Origin: Trichosporon coremiiforme
Taxonomy: Eukaryota; Basidiomycota; Tremellomycetes; Trichosporonales; Trichosporonaceae
Direction: 5' to 3'
NCBI GenBank assembly: GCA_039545355.1
Contig: BCJJ01000018.1
Span: 682,001-746,000, forward strand
Length of the DNA stretch: 64,000 nucleotides
The notes under the pieces are model-generated. The model did not search any database. It saw only the letters and a program-made list of their open reading frames with translations, and had not been told where the DNA came from. Each line of letters opens with the position of its first letter. Position 1 is the first letter of the stretch. Shown one piece after another: positions 42,888 to 53,474 of this stretch. The position numbers and the translations under genes are program-made.

Positions 42888-45403
42888 TCAGATAACCCTC
42901 TCGAGCCACTCGACAAATCCCTCGGCCTGCTCATTCGGGTCCTCGTCGTAAGCGTGATCAGCCCCAGGAATGACAAGCACCTCCGTCTCGCCCGTGCTCT
43001 TGAGGATCTCGACGCTCTCCTCGAGCGGCTGGATCTTGTCGTCAATAGACCCATAGACGCAGTACACTGGTGGCCGCTTGCCGCCCGCAGCACCGAGATC
43101 CTGCAGCCGCTTCGTGACGGAGAGCGTCTCGGGCGACGGGCGGTAACCGTCGAGCCCGTGGCCGCGCGAGCGCTGGTTCAGGAACAGCAGGCGCGGGAAC
43201 AAGGCGTGCTGCAGCATGTAGGGGTAGAGGATGGAGCGGGGGCCGCCTGACACGGCGGTCGCGACGGGCGCGTCGCGCGGGTTCAGGTGCGGCTCGGCTG
43301 CTGACTCGGGCACCGAGGAGCCCCACCATGGGACCGGGTCTGTCTTTGTCGCCCAGAACTCGTGCGTCAGGTCTGTGATCGGGTAGAAGGCGCCGATGCC
43401 ACGGGGAGCCCAGGTGTCGTTCGTGCTCGCGCCGGCGCCGTAGCGTGATGGTGTTGAGGGGGTGGCGGACGGTGAGGCGCCGGCTCCACGGTACCCGCCG
43501 ACATCGGCGTCGCTGGACCTCGGGGCGACGGGGAGACCGGCCATGAGCGCGAGGTAGCCACCGGCAGAGCCGCCGGAGAGCACGATGCGAGAGGGGTCAA
43601 CGCGGGCAGACTTGCCAAGCGCCTCGAGACGCGCGTTCAGCTTGGCCCTAGTGTAGTTCACCGCCGAGTCGACATCGGCGAGCACATCGAGAATCGGCGC
43701 CTGCGGCGACAGGCGGTAGTTGGGCGAGATGACGACGCAGTGGTCGCCGGCCGGTCCGAGCGCCTTTCTCGGCAGACGGCGCAGGTGTGGCGGGAGGTTC
43801 TCCTTGTTGCCCTGCAGCAGGCCGCCGCCGTGCCACCAGATGATGGTTGGGAAGCCCTTCGTGGGCACCGGCGTGTCGGCCGGCGGGAGGTAGACGTCCA
43901 TGGTGACCGGGAGAGGCTCGCCGTCAAACGTAACGGCCGGGTGCGTCACGAAGGGAATCGTAGCGTCCGGCTCGGGCACGTCGCTTGGCCCACCAGCAGC
44001 GGGGACGTACGCGTTCTCGGCAGGCTTGGAAGGCGCCTCAGACGTCGATCCAGACAAGCTGCCACCGGGGGCAGCGGCGCCGACAGCGCCCAGCTTGCAG
44101 CCCTCCATGTCGACATTGCACCCCGGAGCGAGCTCGCCATCGACCGCGTCGAGCGCCTTGTTGCCAGACAGGACAAGCGACTGCAGCTCCGGCATGCGCG
44201 CCGCGCCAACAGCGGTGGCATCCAGTTCGCCCTCGAGGTTATTGTTGGAAAGCGTCAGAACGCGGATCTTCAGCGGCTCCTTTCCGCCCAGACCCTGCAC
44301 GGCAGCGCACGTCAGGCTGTTGTTCGCGAGGTTGAGAACACGAAGCGCGGGGAGCGCATGCTTCGGCTGCTTGCTCTGGCGCTCGAAGTAGGACACGAGG
44401 AAACCAGTACCGTACGACAAACCCTCCTCGGACGGCTTGACAGGCTGCGTCAGGTCAATGGTGGAGACAGCGTTCTCGGACAGGTTGATTGACTCGAGCG
44501 CGGGGAGCAACTGCAGCGGCGGGGGGATATCCGTGAATGCGTTTTGCCTGATGTCAGCTCCGACTGAACAAGTAGCTTACGAGAGGTCGACGCGGACGAG
44601 CTGGAGCAGGTCTGCGAGCGCATTCGGCAGCTTTGACAGCTGGTTGCCGTGGAGCTGGGCGTCAGCTGTTTTCAGTTCTTTAAAACTTACGTCCAGGCTC
44701 TTAATGCCACCGAACAGGCCGACCTCGAGGTCAATCTCCTTCAGCATGTTCCCGTTCGCCTTGAAGGCGGTCAACTCCTCCGGCTCGACCCACTTGCCCT
44801 GCGGCCGCGGCTGGTTGAATACGATGCTGCGCGAGTCCTCGTCCGACTCGTCGCCGCCAAAGCCGAGACGCGAGAACGAGTCCTCAATTCCGGGAGCGCG
44901 GACACGGTCGTCCTTCTTCGCCGGCTGCGGGGGCGGGTTGCTGAGCTCATCCACTGGCATACCCAGGAGATCGGTGTACAGCTCGTGAGGAATCTGCTTC
45001 AACTCAAGCAGCGCAATGTCGAGCTTTCCTGTGATGTTAGCGGGAGGAGCGCAGAAAAGGAGGCCAGGCAGTGATCTGCGCAGCTTGGCATGTCGGAGTG
45101 TCGGAGCGTGCGGCGAGCGCTGCGGCCCCGCCAGGGCGCGAGCCAAGCTGGCCCGAGCTGGGTCTCGGACTCACCAGTCCTGCGGGCCTTAGCGATCTGC
45201 CCGGACACGTTCTTGTCCTCGAGGACGTCGTCGGCGACACCACCGCCGAATCCTGCGCCGAACCCAGTCGAGCTCGCGCCGAAGGGGCTGTTCGCGCGGA
45301 GGGGGGTGCTGGCCCGCGCAGGCGTGCCGGGCCAAGACTTGGCGGGCGAATTGGTGCGCGCCTCGGCGCGCTTAAGCGCGATCTGTTCCCGGAGCGTGGG
45401 CAT
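42888..45403 (-). CDS. Leucine-rich repeat protein fused to an alpha/beta hydrolase
   Basis: Exons are 45403-45175, 45028-44691, 44654-44581 and 44547-42888, with introns of 146, 36 and 33 nt; the product is 766 aa. The N-terminal half (about 80-370) is an LRR array: LDIALLELKQIPHELYTD, LHGNQLSKLPNALADLLQLVRVDLS, ALESINLSENAV, LRVLNLANNSLT, IRVLTLSNNNLEG and LQSLVLSGNKAL. From about 428 there is an alpha/beta hydrolase of the HSL/carboxylesterase kind: the oxyanion motif HGGG (near 455), nucleophile Ser in GGSAGG (near 545), Asp in YGSIDDK (near 716) and His in GADHAYDED (near 744). All triad residues are present. LRRs without signal or membrane segments suggest a cytosolic enzyme recruited by a protein partner. 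The substrate is unknown. The reading frame runs through both parts in one exon, so the fusion is not an artefact of splicing. Confidence 0.88.
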
Positions 45404-46114
45404 GAAGTTGGAAAGTCGCTAGGCGATAATGAGAGTAAGAAATAAACAAGCGATAGAGTGAAAAGGAAGACAGGTGTGCCCCGAACAGGCAAAGGAGTGA
45501 GTGAGGTGTGAGGAGGGGGCAGGTGGGGGTCCGTTTGTTTGTGCCTTGCGCCGTGCCGCGCTCGCGCTCAGCAGCGTCATGTCTGGGGTAATCGTATTAC
45601 GTAACGTCTCCCCGCAATGCCAACATGACGATTTCAGTGAGGCGAAGCTAAAAGCGCGGCTATACCGGTGTCACGCATCGTAGGAGATGCTTTGCCTAGG
45701 CAGACCCCAGAATGCAGGAGTCGAAAGCTCTGCTCATGCGAGAGTGAGTCACTCGGACGAACTTGGCGTGGGGATAGGTGTTGAGAAGGTCTCAAATGGG
45801 AGGGGAATGGCACCGCCGCGGGGTGGCCGCGGAGACACTAAGAATGAGCTCGTACTCGGATTCTTTGTGACGGAAGCTGCGGTCTCTCGCTCGGCCCAGA
45901 GCCCATGATCCCTCGAAGAGAAGAGAGCCGAGTAAGATTGAGACTGCAGACCTCTTAGCCCGACATGACACTCTGGAAGTGGCAAACCTCCACCTCCACC
46001 ACCGGGCAAGTCCACCACCACCACCACTCGGCCAAACACCTCTTCCAACCACCCGTTCATCTTCCTTCCGACTCTAACTCACTTCTGCACATCTCTGCAT
46101 GTATTTCTGACCGC
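45404..46114. other. Spacer between the LRR-hydrolase start and tRNA-Arg
   Basis: It contains the LRR-hydrolase promoter and a CCTCCA/CCACCA-rich block at 45985-46030, resembling that near tRNA-Ala. No protein is supported. Confidence 0.5.
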
Positions 46115-46119
46115 AAAAA
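46115..46119 (-). terminator. RNA polymerase III terminator of tRNA-Arg
   Basis: Five T on the minus strand, 5 nt beyond the mature 3' end. Confidence 0.75.
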
Positions 46120-46123
46120 TGAA

Positions 46124-46227
46124 AGGTCACGACGGGGATCGAACCCGCAATCTCCTGATGCACGTCTTCCTGAGTCCTCGAAAGGACAGAGTCGTAGTCA
46201 GACGCCTTGCCATTGGGCCACGCGACC
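46124..46227 (-). tRNA. tRNA-Arg (anticodon ACG) with an intron
   Basis: On the minus strand: acceptor GGTCGCG pairs with CGTGACC (one G-T), D-arm with AATGGCAA loop, anticodon stem TCTGA/TCAGG, loop CT-ACG-A (anticodon at 46193-46195), an intron of about 32 nt, T-arm GCGGG TTCGATC CCCGT and discriminator T. The intron contains a second TCAGG that could pair in the alternative, but only the outer one leaves a normal variable loop. Confidence 0.93.
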
Positions 46228-46609
46228 GATGGTTCCCTACGGCGAGGGTCGAAGACGCCGCCGCCGGCGCGGGTGCGAGCGCGCGAGTACCCTGAGACGC
46301 ATGCCGACTCGCTACTGCCTTGCTCTCATCCTCAAGAATAGCTGGTAGAGATGATATGCCAAGGAGTTCAGAACTGACGAGGTGAGAAGGGGTCAGTGGC
46401 AGTTTCTCCTCGCACCAAGGAAATATCACACGAATGAATGCATACAACTTCGTCATGGGCTCTAGACCAGACCTAGAATCTGCACAGGCCCGCTCTCCAG
46501 CGGGCCGGTATACTTTTACTTATCATATTTTCATATTCGGCGCTGTGCCACTGGGGACACAATACGGCGCCACCTTGATGACACCTTGGTCGGCTCGTCG
46601 CTTAGCAGC
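46228..46609. other. Spacer between tRNA-Arg and the GLT1 stop
   Basis: The 3' UTR of GLT1 and the 5' flank of the tRNA. An AT-rich patch at 46510-46540 (CATATTTTCATATTC) may be the GLT1 polyadenylation region. Confidence 0.5.
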
Positions 46610-49600
46610 TTAGGCAGCGACAGCCTCGCCTTCGGCCTCGACGCTGAAGCCGTCCGACTCGGCGTCCGACTTGGAGACGACCTCGGGCTCGAGACCCGAG
46701 TCCGAGTCGCTCGCGTTGCCGTTCGCCTGGCCGGGCGTCTTGGTAGCGTGGGGAGGGACCCAGGAACGACCGGGGATGCCACCCTGGTGCGGGAGGCGGG
46801 TGCTGCCCATAAGGAAAGCGTCAACTTCTTCAGCGGACTGTCTCCCTTCACTGATGGCCCAAACCACGAGGCTAATGGAAATTAGCTTTTTTTCGACGTT
46901 TTAAGCATGCAGAAGAGGTCTGGGACGACAGAGGGAGGTGTAGAGGGCTTGTAGGAAGCGGAATGAGTGGAGTGGGTGGGGGTGTGGTGGAGGTGTGGGG
47001 AAATGTGGGGTAAGGTGGAGGTGGTGTGGATGTCTTCGAGCGGGTGACTCCTCAACAGATCGTAGCAAGGCTACGCTGCTGGGAAGCACTCCGTTGGTCC
47101 CAAGGACTCTTGCAAAGAGCCCGCCCCCGTCTGCAGATGAAAGTTACTCACGATTGGCCGCGACGAGCGTCGCCGCAGGCGAAAACGCCAGGCACCGTAG
47201 TAGCGTATCCCTTGGTAACGATGTTGGTGCGCGCGTCGAGCTTGAAGCCCATGTTCTCGGACAGTTGCCTCTCAGAGCCCAAGAATCCTAAAGCCAGAAA
47301 GACCTTCTGACAAGGCCACTGCTCCTCGCTGCCGGGGATCTCCTCCATGCGCCACTGGCCCGAGACTTGGGTCCACTCCACGCGCTTAGTGGTGAGACCC
47401 TTCAGCTTGCCGTTCTCATCGAGATCGAAGCTCTTGGTCGTGATGCAGTATTCGCGGGGGTCCTTTTGCGTGTACGCCGCGACCTCGAGGTGGCCGTAGT
47501 CGGCGCGCTTGATGCGAGCGTATTGCGGCCACGGGTTGTTAGGCGCGCGAGTGGCGGGAGGTTCGGGAAGCAGCTCGAAGTTCTTGATCGACTTGGCGCC
47601 GTGGCGAACAGCAGTGCCGATGCAGTCGTTTCCTGAAGGTCAGCTGGATGCAGGCGGCAGGTACTCACCAGTGTCGCCTCCTCCGATGACGATGACATCC
47701 TTACCCTTCGCCGAGATGAAGTCCTCATCCTCGAAGTTGCTGTCGACCAGCGACTTCGTGTTCTTGTGAAGATACGTCATGGCGAAGTGGATATCATCAG
47801 CCTCACGTCCAGGAATCTTCATGTCGCGAGGCCAGGTAGCTCCAGTAGCGACAATAACAGCGTCGAACTGAGACTGCAACTCCTTCCCATCGACATCCTT
47901 TCCGACCTCCACATCACAGACAATCTTGACACCCTCCGCCTCCATCAGATCGAAGCGACGCTTCACCACGGCCTTGTCAAGCTTCATGTTCGGGATTCCG
48001 AAGCATGCGAGCCCCCCGGGCCTTGATGCACGCTCGTAAACAGTAACGAGGTGTCCTGCCTTGTTGAGTTGGTCAGCTGCGGCCATGCCGGCCGGTCCCG
48101 AGCCGATAATCGCCACTTTCTTGCCGGTACGGTGTGGCGGCGGGTTGGGGACCATCCAGCCCATCTCCCATGCCTTGTCGATGATGGCAGCCTCGACAGA
48201 CTTGATGCCGACAGGGAGCTCGTTGATGCCCAGGACGCATGACGACTCGCAAGGGGCGGGACAGACACGACCGGTGAACTCGGGGAAGTTGTTGGTGACT
48301 GTTGATTACGTCAGCATGGAATTCGCCACCTCCACCGGTCAGATAAGATAAGAGTCTGTACTCACGCATGAGACGCTCCCAGGCCTCCTTCCACTTGCCC
48401 TCGAAGACGAGGGTGTTGAACTTGGGAATGACGTTGGAGATGGGGCATCCGCCGCCTGTGCCTGCGTTCGTGGCGGAGCAGAACGGCAGGCCGCAGTCCA
48501 TGCACCGCGCGGTCTGCTGCTTGAGCTCTGCCTCGGAGAGACGGTTCGAGATCTCCTTCCAGTCCTTGACACGTTTGCGCGGGGGGCGGTACGCCTCGTT
48601 GAGGCGCTTGTACTTCATGAAGCCGCGGACCTTGTCGAGCTTGCTCGCGCGGGCCTTGTACTGGTCCTCGTCGAGCATCGCGTCCTCCATGTCGAGCACG
48701 GCGGGCTCGAGGCGGGGCGAATTTGGCGTCGTGTGCGGCGTGTCCGTCTCCGAGGGCTTGTTGAGGCGCAGGCGGCCCATGGCGCCGGGCAGAACGGGGT
48801 CGACGCCGGGGGCAGCGAGGTCGACCTGCGACGCAGTCGTGGAGGGGATCAGGTCGATGTGGCTCTGCTTCTTCTTCTCCTCGAGCGCGGCGGCGGCCTG
48901 CTCCTCGAGAACACGCTTGTAGTCGAGCGGCATGATGCGCACAAACATGGGCAGGAAGTGGTGGAAGTTGCGCAGCACGCGGTCGGCAATCTCCGAGCCA
49001 GTGTAGTGGCGGTGCTCCTCGATGAGGGAGCGGAGCTCGGCAATCTCGTGCGGGTCCGACACCTTGCCGAGCTCGACCGTGCCCATGTTAACCTTGGGCG
49101 CAAACGAGTGCGACATGTCGAGGACGTACGCGATACCGCCCGACATGCCGGCGGCAAAATTGCGGCCGGTGAGACCGAGGACGACAACACGACCGCCAGT
49201 CATGTACTCGCATCCGTGGTCACCGGTACCCTCGACGACGAGGGTGGCGCCAGAGTTGCGCACGGCGAAACGCTCAGCAGCAATGCCGCTGATGAACGCC
49301 TGGCCCGAGGTCGCACCGAAGAAGCACACGTTGCCAATGATAATGTTCTCCTCGGCCTTGAACTGCGCCTTCTTGGAGGGGTACGCGATGATGCGGCCGC
49401 CGGAGAGACCCTTGCCGACGTAGTCGTTGGCGTCGCCCTCAAGCTCGATGGTAATACCGGGGGCGAGGAACGCACCCATCGACTGGCCGGCCGAGCCCTT
49501 CATGTTGATGCGGATGGTGTCGCGCGGGAGACCAGCCTCGCCGTAGCGCTTCGACACGTGGTACGAGAGCGTGGCGCCGAGGGCGCGGTCGGTGTTGACG

Positions 49601-51865
49601 ACATCGCAGTCAATCTCGACCGGCAGACCCTTAGAGAGCGCGGGCTCGGCCTCGTCGATAAACTTGTTGTCGAGGCGGACATACAGACGGTGGTCCTGGG
49701 GACGGACGCGGTAGGTGGCGACGCCCTCGTGCTGGGGCTTGGCCGGGGTGAGGATGGGGGAGAGGTCGAGGTGGGCCGTCTTGGGGGTGCGCAGCGACTC
49801 GTCGACCTTGAGCAGGTCGGCGCGGCCGACCATCTCGTTGATGGTGCGGATACCGAGCTTGGCCATGATGGCGCGGAGCTCCTCGATGACGTAGTAGAAG
49901 AAGTTGATGACCTGCTCGGGCTGGCCGGCGAACTTGGCGCGGAGCTCGGGGTCTTGCGTCGCGATACCGACCGGGCACGTGTTCTTGTGGCACGCCTTCA
50001 TCATGATGCAGCCCATGGCGATGAGGGGAGTGGTCGCGAAACCCCACTCCTCGGCGCCGAGAAGGGTGGCAATGGCAATGTCGCGGCCGGTACGGATCTG
50101 GCCGTCGGTCTGGACAGTGACACGGCCACGGAGGTCGTTGAGAACCAGCGTCTGGTGCGTCTCGGCGACACCAAGCTCCCACGGCAGACCGGCGTACTTG
50201 ATCGACGTCCACTTGGCGGCACCGGTACCACCGTCGTGGCCGGAGATGACAATGTGGTCGGCCTTGGCCTTGCTGACACCGCTGGCAACGACACCGACGC
50301 CCACCTCGGAGACGAGCTTGACGGAAACGCGGGCGCGGGGGTTGGCGCACTTGAGGTCGTAGATGAGCTGCTTCAGGTCCTCGATGGAGTAAATGTCGTG
50401 GTGAGGCGGGGGCGACACAAGCGTGACACCGGGAGTCGAGTGACGGGTGCGGCCGATAGAGGCCGAGACCTTGTGGCCGGGGAGTTCACCGCCCTCTCCG
50501 GGCTTGGCGCCCTGGGCCATCTTAATCTGGAGCTCGTCCGAGTCGGCGAGGTAGTTGGAGGTGACACCGAAGCGGCCCGAGGCGACCTGCTTGATGGACG
50601 AGCGGCGCGAGTCCCACTCGGGCTGCAGCTCCATCGAGTGACGGTAGGGGGTGCCCTCCTGTCCCTGTCCGGGCCCGGGGATGGGAATCGAGCGCTCAGC
50701 GTCCTCACCACCCTCACCCGTGTTGGACTTGCCGCCGAGACGGTTCATGGCGATCGCGAGCGTGGTGTGCGCCTCCATCGAGATTGAGCCGTACGACATG
50801 GCGCCGGTGACGCAGCGGCGGACAATCTCGTTCCACGGCTCGACCTGGTCGATGGGCACGCTCTGCGCTTTGTCGTAGTCAAAGTCGAGCATGCCGCGGA
50901 GCGTCGCGGCCTTGATCGCCTCGTGCGAGTTCTTCGAGTACGAGTCGTACGCGGCTTGGTTCTTCTGGCGCACAGCGTCTTGGAGCGACGCGACCGAGGC
51001 GGGCTCGTTGATGCGCTTCTCGGATCCGTTGCGGTAGTGGTACTCGCCCGACTCGGGGAGGCCGGGGATGCGCGAGATGGCGCGCGTGGGCCAGGCGCGC
51101 TCGTGGTACTCGAACGCGTCCATCGCGAGCAGGTCAAAGGTGGCGCCCTGCACGCGCGAAGCGGTGCCGACGAAGCACTCGTCGACGACCTCCTTGTGGA
51201 TTCCGAGCGCCTCGAAGAGCTGAGCACCCTTGTACGACGCAAGCGTCGAGACACCCATCTTGGAGAGCACCTTGAGCATACCCTCGTTGATCGCCTTGCG
51301 GTAGTTGTCGATCAGCGTCTCGGCCGTCTGGTCGTCTTTGGCGATGCCCTCACGCTCGATCTTGTGGATCATCTCCATCATGAGCCAGGGACAGACGGCG
51401 TCGGCACCGTAGCCGACGAGGACACACATGTGGTGGACCTCGCGCGCCTCGGCCGTATCGACCATGATGGCAATGTCGGAGCGCTTCTTCTGCTTGACGA
51501 GGTGGTGGTGCACGCCACCAGTGGCCAGAAGAGCCGAGACGGGCACGCGGTTGGGGCCTGTCAGGCGGTCAGAGAGGATGACAATCTTGTAACCCTCGTT
51601 GACGGCCTCGAGAGCCTGCTGGCGGACGCGCTCGAGCGCGGCGTGGTAGCCGGGGAGACCCTCGCCCTTGTCAAAGGTGATATCAATGACCTTGGCGTTC
51701 CAGTCCGAGGTGCTGGTCTGGATGCTCTTGATCGCGTTCATCTCCTCGATGGTGAGGATGGGCGACTTGAGGTGCAGGCGGTGGCACTGGCTCGAGCGCA
51801 TCTCGAGGAGGTTGCCCTCGGGCCCCACCATGGTCTCGAGAGACATGACGATGGCCTCACGAATG

Positions 51866-51897
<32 letters not shown>

Positions 51898-53474
51898 GAG
51901 CTGGCGGAAGTAGTCATAGATGCTGCGGGCCTGGTTGGAGACGCACGCGAGGGCGGCATCGTTACCCATCGAACCGAGGGCTTCGTGGCCCTCGTTCACC
52001 ATGGGCATCATGAGCATGCTGAGCTGCTCGAGCGTGAAGCCAAACGCGAGGACGCGGGGGTCAGAGGCAAGGGGCGACGCGTCGAGCTTGACGCCAATGT
52101 CCTCGAAGCGCTGGACGCGGCGGACGACGTCGGGCAGCTCAATAACCTGCGACTCGTACCATGCCTGGAACGGCTGGCGCTTGGCGACGCTCATCTTGAG
52201 CTCGCGGTCGTCGACGATGCGGCCCTCCTTGGTGTCGACGAGGAGCATACGGCCGGGCTTGAGACGACCCTTCTGCGTGATCGTGGCGGGGTCGATGGAG
52301 ATGGTACCGACCTCGGAGGCACAGATCATGATGTCGTCGCGGGTGACAATGTAGCGACAGGGACGGAGACCGTTACGGTCGAGGTTGGCACCGCAGAAAC
52401 GGCCGTCCGAGAAGGTGAAGAGCGCGGGACCGTCCCAGGGCTCCATCATGGAGCCGGCCCAGGCGTAGAAGCCCTTCTTCTCGGGCTCCATGAGATCGTT
52501 GTTCTGCCACGCCTCGGGGACCATCATCATGACAGCCTCGGGGAGGGTGAGGACGCCGTTGACGACGAGGAGCTCGAGAACATTGTCAAAGGCGGCCGAG
52601 TCGGATCCTCCCTCCTCGACGATGGGGTAGAGGAGCTCGAGCTCGTTGCCAAACTTCTCAGACTTGAGGTGGCCCTCACGGGCGCGCATCCAGTTCTTGT
52701 TTCCACGGACGGTGTTGATCTCACCGTTGTGGGCGGCCCAGCGCATGGGCTGCGCGCGGTCCCAGGACGGGAACGTGTTGGTGGAGAAACGCGAGTGCAC
52801 AAGCGCAAAGTGCGACGAGTACAGTGCATGGTTCAGGTCGTGGAAGTAGTTGTAGACCTGGACGGGGGACAGCTGGCCCTTGTACACAATGTTGCTCGGG
52901 GTCAGGGAGCAGATGTAGAACTTGTCGTTGCGGTGCGACGCCTGCTTGCGCAGGACGTACAGCTGACGCTGGAAGTACTGCTCGTCAAAGTCGCCGTCGG
53001 CGCTCTCGAGCCCGTCGCCGTAGTGGCTGCGCAGCACAACAAAGGGCTGCATGATACGCGGCTCCTTGCTCTTGGCGGCGGGGCCGAGGATCGAGTTGTC
53101 GGTCGGCACGTGGCGCCAGCCGAGCGTGCGCAGGCCGAGCTTCGCTGCAACCTTCTCGAACACAGTCTGCTGCGCCTCCCAGTCCTGCGGGTCCAGGAAC
53201 ACGTTGCCGACAGCGTACGTGCCCTCGGCGGGAATCTTGGCCTCAAACGAGTGAGGCGACTCGCGCACGAAGAACTCGTGCGGGATACCGGTCATGACTC
53301 CGGCTCCATCACCATCGCGGGCATCGGCACCGGCTGTTACTGTCAGCTACACGACTCTGAAAGGGACTCACTGGCACCGCGATGGGTCATGTTGCAGAGG
53401 ATGCTGCGGGCATCGCTCACGATTTTGTGGTTGCCATGGCCCTTGATGTGGCAGATGAACCCGACACCACACAT
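46610..53474 (-). CDS. GLT1: NADPH-type glutamate synthase (GOGAT), single-chain
   Basis: Exons are 53474-53372, 53333-48366, 48298-47669, 47632-47152 and 46871-46610, with introns of 38, 67, 36 and 280 nt; the product is 2147 aa, like yeast GLT1 (2145). The N-terminal glutaminase begins at MCGVGF with Cys2 as nucleophile, and [16 protein letters not shown] follows across the first junction. Next are the central domain and the FMN/synthase domain with the 3Fe-4S loop CHKNTCPVG (near 1145), then the GXGXG beta-helix. From about 1610 the small-subunit-like part has [18 protein letters not shown] (4Fe-4S), [10 protein letters not shown] (FAD) and GGGDTGNDCIG (NADPH). It converts glutamine and 2-oxoglutarate to two glutamates. 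No propeptide was found before MCGVGF. A splice acceptor (CTGACTCTGCACGTAG) ends 1 nt before the ATG, so a 5' exon or UTR intron exists upstream but was not located. Confidence 0.96.
46872..47151 (-). other. Last intron of GLT1 (280 nt) with G/T-rich repeats
   Basis: The intron has a GTGAGT donor and a GCTAATTTCCATTAG branch and acceptor. Its middle (46960-47030 on the plus strand) is rich in GGTGGAGGTGTGGGG-type runs. Splicing joins SL to VVWAISEGR in frame. Confidence 0.75.
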
